Notes under the pieces: generated by a model
Database searches by the model: none
What the model was told of the DNA's origin: nothing
What the model saw: the letters and a program-made list of their open reading frames with translations, nothing else
In this document: positions 8,140 to 15,492 of the stretch, piece by piece
How positions within the stretch are numbered: the first letter of the stretch is position 1
Layout of the letters: each line of letters opens with the position of its first letter
Source: RGIG3135 sp964477115
GTDB lineage: Bacteria; Actinomycetota; Coriobacteriia; Coriobacteriales; Eggerthellaceae
DNA: 64,000 bases
Assembly (NCBI GenBank): GCA_964477115.1
Contig: CAYZCY010000001.1
Coordinates: 15,177-79,176, forward strand
Reading direction: 5' to 3'
Position numbers and translations under genes: made by a program

Positions 8140-8475
8140 GTGACTATGGATATCAAGCCGGAAGTCGGCTGTCTCAAAGTATCTTCGAAGTCTTCACCCG
8201 CATCTGTGGCCGGCGCAATTGCCGGCATGATAAAAGACGGAGTCGTCGTTGACATCCAAGCCGTTGGCGCAGGTGCTGTAAATCAGGCGGTAAAAGCAAT
8301 CGCCATTTCCCGAGGCTTTCTGTCTCCCATAGGCATCGAAATCGTTTGCGTACCTTCTTTTGCCGACATCGTTATCGACGGGGAATACCGCACTGCTATC
8401 CGCTTTGCAGTGGAACCACGTTACACGCGTGGCGTGGCTTCAGTTGCTGATTACGAGTCAATTTCTATTCAGTAA
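8140..8475 (+). CDS. spoVS: SpoVS-family (Alba-fold) protein
   Basis: A 111-residue (109 from the internal ATG) homologue of stage V sporulation protein S, a small protein with an Alba-like nucleic-acid-binding fold. The core LKVSSKSSPASVAGAIAGMI and the stretch VGAGAVNQAVKAIAISRGFL are characteristic and nearly invariant in the family. GTG 8140 is seven bases after AAAAGGA; ATG 8146 is the alternative. miaB follows by 11 bp, as in Bacillus. No sporulation genes are visible here, so its role is probably a general nucleic-acid or regulatory one (inference). Confidence 0.92.
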   Translation: MTMDIKPEVGCLKVSSKSSPASVAGAIAGMIKDGVVVDIQAVGAGAVNQAVKAIAISRGFLSPIGIEIVCVPSFADIVIDGEYRTAIRFAVEPRYTRGVASVADYESISIQ

Positions 8476-8486
8476 GGTCTTCTTTC

Positions 8487-9875
8487 ATGTTGAACACCAT
8501 GCACGGACTCACCTTCTGCGTCCATACTTTTGGCTGCCAAATGAACAAGCATGATTCCGAAAGAATAACCGGCATGCTTGAGGTGCGCGGCGGCCTTTTA
8601 GTTGCCACCACCGAGGAAGCAGACGTCGTAGTATTCGTAACCTGTTGCGTAAGGGAGGCGGCTGACGTCAGGTTGTACGGGCAGGTCTCATCCCTCAAGA
8701 ACGTTCCCTTAAGGGATGGATCCCCTCTGAATAAGCGTATAGTTTGCGTCGGGGGATGCATTGGTCAGCGAGACGGCAATAAGCTGGTTGAAAGCATGCC
8801 TCACCTCGATGTTGTCTTTGGCACGAACAATCTTAACGCTCTGCCCGATCTCATTCTGGCTGCTAAAGAGCAAGGCGGCCACCATGTAGAAACCCTTGAA
8901 GCCTCTGATGGCTTCCCGACCGATCTTCCCACAACACGCGAGCACTCCTGGGCAGCATGGCTTCCCATCACCATCGGCTGCAACAACTTCTGCTCATACT
9001 GCATCGTTCCTTATGTACGCGGTAGGGAAAAGTCCCGCACGATCGAAGAGATTGCCGCCGAGGCGCAATCTTACGTCGATGCCGGCGTTAAGGAAATCAC
9101 CTTGCTCGGCCAAAACGTCAACTCTTACGGTCGTGATCTCTACGGCGAACCAAGGTTTGCCGAGATACTTGATGCGGTCGATGCTACGGGAATCGAACGT
9201 CTTCGCTTTGCAACCAGCCACCCCAAGGACCTCACCGACGAGGTCATAGAGCGCTTCGGAACTCTTCGTTCGCTCCAGCCTGCTTTGCATCTTCCCGTAC
9301 AGTCGGGTTCAAACGCTATTCTGAAGGCGATGAATCGTCGTTACACGCGGGAACGTTACCTGGAACTCATCCGAAAAGTTCGAAATGTTTGCCCCGATAT
9401 CGCACTTTCCACCGACGTCATCGTGGGATTTCCGGGGGAGACCGAGGAGGACTTTGAGGCTACGTATCAGTTAATCGACGAAGTTGGCTATTCCCAGGTA
9501 TTCACCTTTATATATTCGAAGCGGGAAGGCACTCCCGCCGCAATAATGGATGACCCAACTCCTCGTGAAGTTATACAAGAGCGCTTCGAACGTCTGGTTG
9601 ATCTCGTTCAGAAGCGTGCCTATGAGGTAAACCAGGCCGACAAGGGTCAGCTTATCCCTGTTCTCGTGGAGGGGACCTCGAAGCGTGATGGCAGTATTCT
9701 GTCAGGACGTAGCCCCAAAAACAAAACGGTACATGCGCCCATTCCTGAGGGAATGACGATTGAAGAGATGATGGGCAAGACTTATCAGGTAAAGGTGGAC
9801 GAGGCTCGTACCTGGTACCTGTTTGGCGAACTTCTCGACACGCAGAACAATCAGCAAACGAATGCGCATGCTTAA
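8487..9875 (+). CDS. miaB: tRNA-2-methylthio-N6-isopentenyladenosine37 synthase MiaB
   Basis: This radical-SAM enzyme methylthiolates i6A37 in tRNAs made by MiaA, the next gene. The product is 462 residues. The UPF0004 domain starts with VHTFGCQMNKHDSERI, the MiaB version of the motif; CCVREAADVRLYG and the radical-SAM cluster CNNFCSYCIVPYVRGREKSR follow. A C-terminal TRAM domain ends in WYLFGELL. ATG 8487 lies nine bases after AAGG. The stop lies within the start region of miaA, so the two are coupled, which fits consecutive steps on the same base. Confidence 0.96.
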   Translation: MLNTMHGLTFCVHTFGCQMNKHDSERITGMLEVRGGLLVATTEEADVVVFVTCCVREAADVRLYGQVSSLKNVPLRDGSPLNKRIVCVGGCIGQRDGNKLVESMPHLDVVFGTNNLNALPDLILAAKEQGGHHVETLEASDGFPTDLPTTREHSWAAWLPITIGCNNFCSYCIVPYVRGREKSRTIEEIAAEAQSYVDAGVKEITLLGQNVNSYGRDLYGEPRFAEILDAVDATGIERLRFATSHPKDLTDEVIERFGTLRSLQPALHLPVQSGSNAILKAMNRRYTRERYLELIRKVRNVCPDIALSTDVIVGFPGETEEDFEATYQLIDEVGYSQVFTFIYSKREGTPAAIMDDPTPREVIQERFERLVDLVQKRAYEVNQADKGQLIPVLVEGTSKRDGSILSGRSPKNKTVHAPIPEGMTIEEMMGKTYQVKVDEARTWYLFGELLDTQNNQQTNAHA

Positions 9876-10809
9876 AGCTCCTGTTATATGTGTTGTCGGG
9901 CCTACCGCATCCGGTAAGACGGATCTTGCCCAAGCGATTGCCTTGTCTTTGGGTGGGGAAGTGGTCAGCGCCGACTCCATGCAAATTTATCGGGGAATGG
10001 ATATCGGTACGGGAAAAATCCCCGTAGAAGACCGTTTGGTCGCCCATCATGGGCTCGATCTCGTAGATCCGGGTGAGGCGTATTCCGCGGCTCTGTTTCA
10101 AGACTACGCCCGTGCGCGCTTCAAAGAAATTGACTCCAGGGGCAATAGATCTGTTCTCGCTGGAGGAACAGGGCTGTACGTACGTGCTGCCGTTGACGAT
10201 TATGACTTTCCCAAGGGAGAGCAGATAGATAATCCCATACGCGAACATTACACCGCCTACGCTGAAGAGCACGGCCCTGAGGCGCTATGGGAGCTTCTAA
10301 GGTCTGTCGACCCTCGCAGCGCTCACATTCTGCATTACAACAACGTAAGAAGGGTTGTAAGGGCATTTGAGCTGCTTGACGAAGGTAAGTCCTACGCCGA
10401 TCAAAAAGATAAGCTATCGTCGATTCCCCAGCTTGTTCCCGCCGTATTCATCGGGCTTCAGGTTGATCCTGATATTTTGCGTGAGCGTATAAACCGCAGA
10501 GTCGACAAAATGGTTGAAGCCGGGCTTGTAAATGAGGTGAAGTCACTCCTTGATAGAGGATTCAGAGAAGGCATCACCGCACAGCAGGCCATAGGCTACA
10601 AAGAAGTTGTAAGTGCGCTTGACGGAAAGATTTCCATGGATGAAGCTATCGAGGACATCAAGGCCTCAACCCGTCGTTACGCAAAACGACAGCGCACCTG
10701 GTTTAGGAAGGACAAACGTATCCATTGGCTTAACGCAGATGAGTACGACCTTGAGTACCTGTGCAAACAATCAAGCGAGATCATTTCATGCATGAATTCA
10801 ACTCTGTAA
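9862..10809 (+). CDS. miaA: tRNA dimethylallyltransferase MiaA
   Basis: MiaA transfers dimethylallyl to A37 of tRNAs reading UNN codons, giving the substrate for MiaB. About 315 residues. The P-loop VVGPTASGKTDLAQA, the DSMQIYRGMDIGTGK segment, HHGLDLVDPGEAYSAA, VLAGGTGLYVRA and the C-terminal QAIGYKEV and KRQRTWFR motifs are all present. The start is ATG 9862 or 9868, both inside the last codons of miaB and without a clear ribosome site, so translation probably relies on coupling. hflX begins before its stop. Confidence 0.95.
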   Translation: MRMLKAPVICVVGPTASGKTDLAQAIALSLGGEVVSADSMQIYRGMDIGTGKIPVEDRLVAHHGLDLVDPGEAYSAALFQDYARARFKEIDSRGNRSVLAGGTGLYVRAAVDDYDFPKGEQIDNPIREHYTAYAEEHGPEALWELLRSVDPRSAHILHYNNVRRVVRAFELLDEGKSYADQKDKLSSIPQLVPAVFIGLQVDPDILRERINRRVDKMVEAGLVNEVKSLLDRGFREGITAQQAIGYKEVVSALDGKISMDEAIEDIKASTRRYAKRQRTWFRKDKRIHWLNADEYDLEYLCKQSSEIISCMNSTL

Positions 10810-12057
10810 GCATTAAAGGCTCCGCCACCAGCTTCGAAGAGCGTAGAGAACGCGCTGTGCTTGTCGGAGTTGATTTACCTGGTCAATCTTGGCCTATCTC
10901 TTCATCGCTTGACGAACTCGAACGTCTCGCAGACACCGCAGGAGCTGACGTGGTTGCCCGCACCACGCAGAAACTCGACTCGCCCAATCCCCGCACCTTC
11001 GTGGGAAGCGGCAAGGCTGAGGAGATTGCCGGTCTTGCCAGAATGCACGATGCCGATGTTGTTATTTTCGACGACGAGCTTACGCCTTCACAACAATCGA
11101 ATCTTGAGAGAATCGTAGACAAGTCGGTTAAGATCATTGATCGAACTGCCTTAATTCTTGATATCTTTGCGCTTCACGCAACAAGCAAGGAAGGCAGGCT
11201 TCAAGTTCGCCTTGCTCAAAACCAATATCTCTACCCGCGCCTCAGGGGCATGTGGGCCCACCTTGCATCTAACCGTATGGGCGGCGGCGTTGGCTCTCGA
11301 TTTGGCGAAGGCGAAAGCCAGCTTGAAGTTGACCGCAGAATGGTACGCAAGCGCATCACATCCATCAAACGCGAACTGGCACGCTTAAGCGAAGTTCGTG
11401 CGCTGCAACGCGAGAGCAGGTACTCAAGCGGCATGTTCAAGGTGTCCATCGCAGGTTACACAAACGCCGGAAAATCAAGCCTTATCAACCGCCTTACCGA
11501 CGCGGAAGTTCTGAGTTACGACAAGCTCTTTGCCACACTCGACTCCACTACTCGGAAATTCTGTCTGCCCGAAGGCAGGGAAATAACCTTGACGGACACG
11601 GTCGGCTTCATTCAGAAGCTCCCCACTACGCTTGTTGAAGCATTCAAATCTACGCTCGACGAGATCACCGGATCCGACCTAATTTTGCATGTGATCGACG
11701 CTTCTTCCGAGGAATTCGAAGACCAAGTTAAAGCCGTACACGAAGTGCTTGATCAAATCGAAGCCCAGGACATTCCCCGAATCGAAGTCTTCAACAAGTG
11801 CGATTTGCTGAGCGAAGATGAAATCAAGGCCCTCAGAGTGCGTTTTCAGCATTCGATAACCGTATCTGCCGAAACAGGTTACGGTATCACAGAACTCATA
11901 GAACGCATCAGCCAAGCTGCTTCATCAGCAGATGAGCTTGTCGAGGTGCTTATACCCTACAAGAGGGGAGACTTGGTTTCTCTCGCTCACCAAAGATGCC
12001 ATATCATTACGGAAAGCCACGAGGAAGTTGGAACCAAGATCAGCATGCTTGTATCGC
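10788..12057 (+). CDS. hflX: GTPase HflX (3' end lost in the gap)
   Basis: HflX is a ribosome-associated GTPase that splits stalled or stressed ribosomes. About 423 codons are visible. They include the HflX N-terminal domain (TFVGSGKAEEIA, IFDDELTPSQQSNLE, IDRTALILDIFALHA), the glycine-rich MGGGVGSRFGEGESQLEVDRR linker-helix region, and the G domain with GYTNAGKSSL, DTVGFIQKLP and NKCD. The frame is still open at 12057 where Ns begin, so only the extreme C-terminus is missing. The miaB-miaA-hflX order is common. ATG 10788 overlaps the end of miaA. Confidence 0.95.
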
Positions 12058-12157
12058 NNNNNNNNNNNNNNNNNNNNNNNNNNNNNNNNNNNNNNNNNNN
12101 NNNNNNNNNNNNNNNNNNNNNNNNNNNNNNNNNNNNNNNNNNNNNNNNNNNNNNNNN
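12058..12157. other. Scaffold gap of 100 Ns
   Basis: Exactly 100 undetermined bases. hflX runs into it from the left and lexA from the right. LexA is complete only up to GDIVV, about residue 165, so some 35-65 codons plus the end of hflX are missing. The real gap is therefore probably larger than 100 bp and the length is a placeholder (inference). Confidence 0.98.
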
Positions 12158-12654
12158 GCGACAACGATATCGCCGTTATTGGCCACCGGCTGCTCCTTGA
12201 CGACCACAAAGTCGCCATCGTTGATGCCAACTTCAATCATTGAGTCACCACGAACCGAAAGCATGAACGAAGGAGCGTCGCCAACGATATCTGTCGGCAA
12301 AGTAAGTGTGTCGGTGATGTTTTCCTCGGCAAGAATGGGAGTACCCGCAGCAACATTGCCAACGAGAGGAACATTGACGACATTGGTGACGGCGAAGGCA
12401 TGCGTCATGGACTCATCTACATCGGGTTCCTGGTCAAGTGGGTAGGTCAAAGCAATCGAACGAGACTTGAGCGGATCCCTTTTAATGAGGCCCTTTTCCT
12501 CCAATGCCTTCAGATGCACGTGAACAGTGGAAGGGGAGGACAGCCCGAGTGCTTCGCAGACTTCGCGCACCGTGGGGCCATAGCCTTTTTCCCTGATGCA
12601 ATCTTCAATGCACTCAAGAACAGCCTTCTGCCTTTTTGTAACCTTGCCGCGCAT
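12158..12654 (-). CDS. lexA: SOS repressor LexA (3' end lost in the gap)
   Basis: LexA represses DNA-damage genes and cuts itself when bound to RecA filaments. The first 165 residues are present. They contain the winged helix (RQKAVLECIEDCIREKGYGP, VREVCEALGLSSPSTVHVHL), the Ala-Gly cleavage site in GNVAAGTP (103-104), and the catalytic serine in VRGDSMIEVG (about 138). The catalytic lysine would lie in the Ns. The start has GGGAGG just upstream. The gene faces a small membrane-protein gene across a control region holding three SOS boxes, so it should be autoregulated. Confidence 0.95.
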
Positions 12655-12676
12655 GTTGATCCTCCCTAAATTAACA

Positions 12677-12689
12677 AAACAAATGTTCG
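12677..12689. promoter_or_regulatory. Weaker SOS box near the lexA start
   Basis: AAACAAATGTTCG differs from the pattern GAAC-N4-GTTCG only at the first base, the same variant as in the recA promoter. It lies 23 bp before the lexA start codon, on the lexA side of the shared control region. Confidence 0.55.
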
Positions 12690-12697
12690 TAATTTAC

Positions 12698-12726
12698 TTG
12701 ACATGAACCTTTGTTCGCCTTATTAT
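12698..12726 (+). promoter_or_regulatory. Promoter of the SOS small membrane protein gene
   Basis: A consensus TTGACA (12698-12703) and TATTAT (12721-12726) are separated by exactly 17 bp. The spacer contains the SOS box at 12705-12717, so bound LexA would block RNA polymerase. On the other strand, TATAAT (complement of 12722-12727) is a possible -10 for lexA, which would make the promoters overlap. Confidence 0.85.
12705..12717. promoter_or_regulatory. SOS box 1 (GAACCTTTGTTCG)
   Basis: GAACCTTTGTTCG has the full GAAC-N4-GTTC half-sites of the Gram-positive/actinobacterial LexA box. It lies inside the promoter spacer of the divergent small gene. Confidence 0.85.
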
Positions 12727-12731
12727 ACACA

Positions 12732-12744
12732 CGAACAAAGGTTC
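12732..12744. promoter_or_regulatory. SOS box 2 (CGAACAAAGGTTC)
   Basis: CGAACAAAGGTTC is the exact reverse complement of SOS box 1, 14 bp further on and just downstream of the -10 box at 12721. The two copies in inverted orientation flank the overlapping -10 elements. Confidence 0.85.
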
Positions 12745-12766
12745 TACGCAAGGGGTGAGGCTCAAA

Positions 12767-12922
12767 ATGATTAACTGGCTTATGAATACCGATACCGTTA
12801 ATTCCATCTTGTATGGCAGCTCTGCAGGTGTTTCCTTTGGCAACTTCTCTCGCGGAGAGGTCATCGTTGCCTTTGCGGTTGGCGTTGTTATTTCATTCGG
12901 GGCCCTCGTTATTGGCTCATAA
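12767..12922 (+). CDS. SOS-controlled 51-residue membrane protein
   Basis: ATG 12767 follows a strong AAGGGGTGAGG by seven bases and opens a 51-codon frame ending at TAA 12920-12922. The N-terminal half (MINWLMNTDTVNSILYG) is short and polar. The C-terminal half (about 31-51, EVIVAFAVGVVISFGALVIG) is a single transmembrane helix that ends the protein. The promoter contains a LexA box and the gene faces lexA. In many Gram-positives that place holds a cell-division inhibitor such as YneA, but no LysM domain is present here. No family recognised. A damage-induced division inhibitor, small toxin or membrane regulator are all possible. Confidence 0.8.
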   Translation: MINWLMNTDTVNSILYGSSAGVSFGNFSRGEVIVAFAVGVVISFGALVIGS

Positions 12923-12948
12923 GGCCTCAGGCATATCTTTACGTACTG

Positions 12949-12980
12949 CAAACGGCCTCACACGGCCGTTTGTTTCTTTC
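12949..12980 (+). terminator. Terminator after the SOS small gene
   Basis: Arms CAAACGGCC (12949-12957) and GGCCGTTTG (12964-12972) form a perfect 9-bp stem with a six-base loop. TTTCTTTC follows. Confidence 0.85.
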
Positions 12981-12989
12981 AGGGGTATT

Positions 12990-13003
12990 CATGAGGTATG
13001 ATT
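12990..13003 (+). promoter_or_regulatory. CATGAGGTATGATT element before nrdR
   Basis: This 14-base string, including a TATGAT that could be a -10 box, lies 27 bp before the nrdR start. The identical string occurs at 21735-21748 before the lipoprotein gene. A matching -35 is not obvious at either place. Confidence 0.4.
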
Positions 13004-13030
13004 GCCTTGAAAGAAGAGTAAAGGAGCAAC

Positions 13031-13486
13031 ATGCTTTGTCCTTCATGTGCGCATCCTGAATCCAAGGTCGTAGACTCAAGACCAGCCGAAGAGGGATCTT
13101 CTATTAGGCGTCGTAGAGAATGCTTGAACTGCGGCGCGCGTTTTACAACGTATGAGCGTATGGGCGAATATCCGCTTATCGTCATCAAGTCAGATGGCTC
13201 ATCCGAAGCCTTCGATCGCAGCAAGCTGATGCGCGGCTTGCTTATAGCTTGCGCAAAACGTCCTGTATCTGCCGAACAGCTTGATTCGCTCATCAACAAG
13301 ATTGAGTCCGATCTGCGATCTTCTCAAAAGTATGAGATTCGCTCGAAAGATCTTGGCAGCATTGTCATGTCTCATCTTTCAACTATTGATGAAGTTGCCT
13401 ACGTGCGCTTCGCAAGCGTTTACAAAGACTTTCAGAGCGCGGAAGAATTCGCGTCAACACTTAAGGACCTTAAGGGTAAGAAATAG
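13031..13486 (+). CDS. nrdR: Transcriptional repressor NrdR
   Basis: NrdR represses ribonucleotide reductase genes according to nucleotide levels. The 151-residue product has the N-terminal zinc ribbon (MLCPSCAHPESKVVDSR, then CLNCGARFTTYER). It continues into an ATP-cone domain (VIKSDGSSEAFDRSKLMRGL). ATG 13031 follows AAAGGAGC. dut begins three bases after the stop, so the two genes of deoxynucleotide metabolism share a transcript. Length and motifs are standard. Confidence 0.97.
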   Translation: MLCPSCAHPESKVVDSRPAEEGSSIRRRRECLNCGARFTTYERMGEYPLIVIKSDGSSEAFDRSKLMRGLLIACAKRPVSAEQLDSLINKIESDLRSSQKYEIRSKDLGSIVMSHLSTIDEVAYVRFASVYKDFQSAEEFASTLKDLKGKK

Positions 13487-13489
13487 CAC

Positions 13490-13924
13490 ATGGACGTACA
13501 CATTAAGCTTCTCGAGCCCGGCTTTGAAGTTCCGAAATACGCTAATCCGGGCGACGCTGGTTTGGACCTATGTTCTACGCAGGATATCGAAATTAAGGCA
13601 GGTAGCCGAGCTTTAGTGCCGTGCGGTTTTGCTATTGAAATACCAGATGGGTATGCGGGCCTGGTTATTCCTCGAAGTGGGCTCGCAATCAAGCATGGCA
13701 TTTCCATAGTAAATGCGCCTGGTTTGATCGATAGCGGCTACCGAGGCGAGATAAAGGTAATTCTCATCAATACTGATGCGAATAATAGTTTTCAGGTCAA
13801 ACGCGGAGACAGAATTGCTCAAATGATGATCGTTGCGTATCCGAGCATTAATCTGGTGCTGAGCGATGAGCTGTCCACATCGGATCGAGGTGAGGGTGGC
13901 TTCGGAAGCACCGGGAAGCGCTAA
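13490..13924 (+). CDS. dut: dUTP diphosphatase
   Basis: Dut hydrolyses dUTP to dUMP, protecting DNA from uracil and supplying dTMP synthesis. 144 residues, a normal trimeric dUTPase. The five conserved motifs are visible: NPGDAGLDL, IPRSGLAIKHGI, NAPGLIDSGYRGEI, VKRGDRIAQMMI and the C-terminal RGEGGFGSTGK, which closes over the active site. It starts three bases after nrdR, so the pair is almost certainly cotranscribed. Confidence 0.97.
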   Translation: MDVHIKLLEPGFEVPKYANPGDAGLDLCSTQDIEIKAGSRALVPCGFAIEIPDGYAGLVIPRSGLAIKHGISIVNAPGLIDSGYRGEIKVILINTDANNSFQVKRGDRIAQMMIVAYPSINLVLSDELSTSDRGEGGFGSTGKR

Positions 13925-14069
13925 ATGTGTTCTGCGCGTAATTATCTCGCGTAAAATGGTCGTTTTTCCCTTACCAGAACCCATCTAAGACTAAAATAGG
14001 GCCTTAGAACGGCTCTCAGAGCCTCAGAAATAAAACCTCAGGTCAGAAGCCTGTCTTATAAGGATCAAC

Positions 14070-14528
14070 ATGAATCAGAACCAAAATCAGCCTCAAACGC
14101 CCTACGAACCGCAAAATCAGCCTGAACAAAGCAATCATGGTCAACTCAGCTATGAAGCCTTGCAGCAAATCAAGTCAGCTCAAACTATGGTTACCATTGC
14201 AACCATAGCAGCGCCGGTGTCTTTAATAATAGGTGGCGTTCTTCTGTCGACTATCTCAATTATCTGCGCTGCCGTCGCATATATGAAGCTGAAAAAGATT
14301 ATGCCTGCTGGGGCTCCGCAGCATCCGTTAATTACCAAGGTAATCAGGTCAACCGTGCTTGCTGCATGTTTTGGCATCGGGGCACTGATACTAAACGGTC
14401 TTACGGTTGCCATGCTTATGCCGACCGTCATGGAGTACGTTAACACTGGCAACACGGAGGCGCTTAACAGCATGTTTGGCGGAGCAACAGGCGGCAGCGC
14501 TTCGTCGGGCTCTTCCGTTTGGGGCTAA
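14070..14528 (+). CDS. Hypothetical two-helix membrane protein with Gln/Asn-rich N-terminus
   Basis: 152 residues. The first 30 are hydrophilic and repeat N, Q and P (MNQNQNQPQTPYEPQNQPEQ). Hydrophobic segments follow at about 43-72 and 94-120, separated by a short basic loop (KLKKIM). The C-terminus is glycine/serine-rich. ATG 14070 is preceded by AAGGATCAAC. It stands alone: dut ends 145 bp upstream and carD is convergent. I do not recognise a family; similar small proline/glutamine-tailed membrane proteins are common in Coriobacteriia (general impression, not searched). Confidence 0.7.
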   Translation: MNQNQNQPQTPYEPQNQPEQSNHGQLSYEALQQIKSAQTMVTIATIAAPVSLIIGGVLLSTISIICAAVAYMKLKKIMPAGAPQHPLITKVIRSTVLAACFGIGALILNGLTVAMLMPTVMEYVNTGNTEALNSMFGGATGGSASSGSSVWG

Positions 14529-14721
14529 AGCTTCACAAAACGTCAGTCTGTAATAGCCATACGCATTACTGATAATATATGTTATGTAAAGTAGTGATTT
14601 CATCGTACGACGCGCACACGGCAGGCTAACGGGCTAACGTTGTTTCAGGCCTCAGATCGAACTGTTTTTGAAGCAGATGTCAGCGTGAGCACCGCTCTTG
14701 AACCTAGCTGCGCTTGCCGCT

Positions 14722-15261
14722 CTAGTTATCCGATATGCAGGCCATGCGCTCCTGAATGAAGTCAGGGACATCTTCACGCGGCATATCAAGCGAGACAGAA
14801 AGCTCATCATAGAGAAGCTTCTCGGCCAAGGATAGGAACTTCTTGTCGACCGACATGGGCTGCTTACCGGTAAGCTCGCGTTCATGAATACGCTCATAGG
14901 CTGATTTCACCACAACCGCCAACTCACGAGGGCTGCACTGGCTTACGCGGCGAGCGTATTCGTCCTTGAGCTGGCGCTCGGCAACTGAACGAGACACTCC
15001 GACGCCCGCCACATTCAACTCAGCCTCATCAATGACTTCAAGCGCGGGCAGCTCCTCGATAAGCTTAAGCGCCTCCTGCCTGTTCATAGCGGGACGCACA
15101 GCTGGCTGCTTTGCCTCGGAAACAACAATGTAGAACTTGAGGCTTCCTTCGAGGACAGCGTGAAGCTCGTAGTAATCCTTGTCCTCAAAGTACTTCTCAT
15201 GCATGCCGGCAATCAGGCATACGTGGTTGCGATAAATTACAGTGCTGCCAACTTCGAACAT
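14722..15261 (-). CDS. CarD-family transcriptional regulator
   Basis: CarD-like proteins bind the RNA polymerase beta subunit and stabilise open promoter complexes. The 179-residue product begins with the RNAP-interacting Tudor-like domain (MFEVGSTVIYRNHVCLIAGM). After about residue 70 comes a helical DNA-binding part (QCSPRELAVVVKSAYERIHE, then LSLAEKLLYDELSVSL). GGAGG sits four bases before ATG. The gene is downstream of nothing obvious on its strand; 231 bp lie between it and pntB. It is convergent with the 14070 gene. Confidence 0.9.
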   Translation of the reverse strand: MFEVGSTVIYRNHVCLIAGMHEKYFEDKDYYELHAVLEGSLKFYIVVSEAKQPAVRPAMNRQEALKLIEELPALEVIDEAELNVAGVGVSRSVAERQLKDEYARRVSQCSPRELAVVVKSAYERIHERELTGKQPMSVDKKFLSLAEKLLYDELSVSLDMPREDVPDFIQERMACISDN

Positions 15262-15492
15262 GGGGCCTCCTACGCTTTGAACCGTCAGTCTTGTGCGACC
15301 GCCTGCGCAGGTCAGAGGCCTGTCGAAGCACGCATCAAATATTCATTTTAGCCATTTTGAAATAGGATTTCATGCACCCAATCGGCTCAGATGTGCATTA
15401 GTCGAGCAGTTCCATTATTTGCCGAGCCCTACGCGGTTTGAAGCATGTCTTCTCCCCCAAGTTAACAGCGGGGCTAATTAGCCATTGGCATA

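Noticed and set aside
12694..12951. Minus-strand frame across the lexA control region and the SOS small gene
   Set aside because: It would cover the promoter and SOS boxes, and lacks a ribosome site; the plus-strand gene has promoter, ribosome site and terminator.
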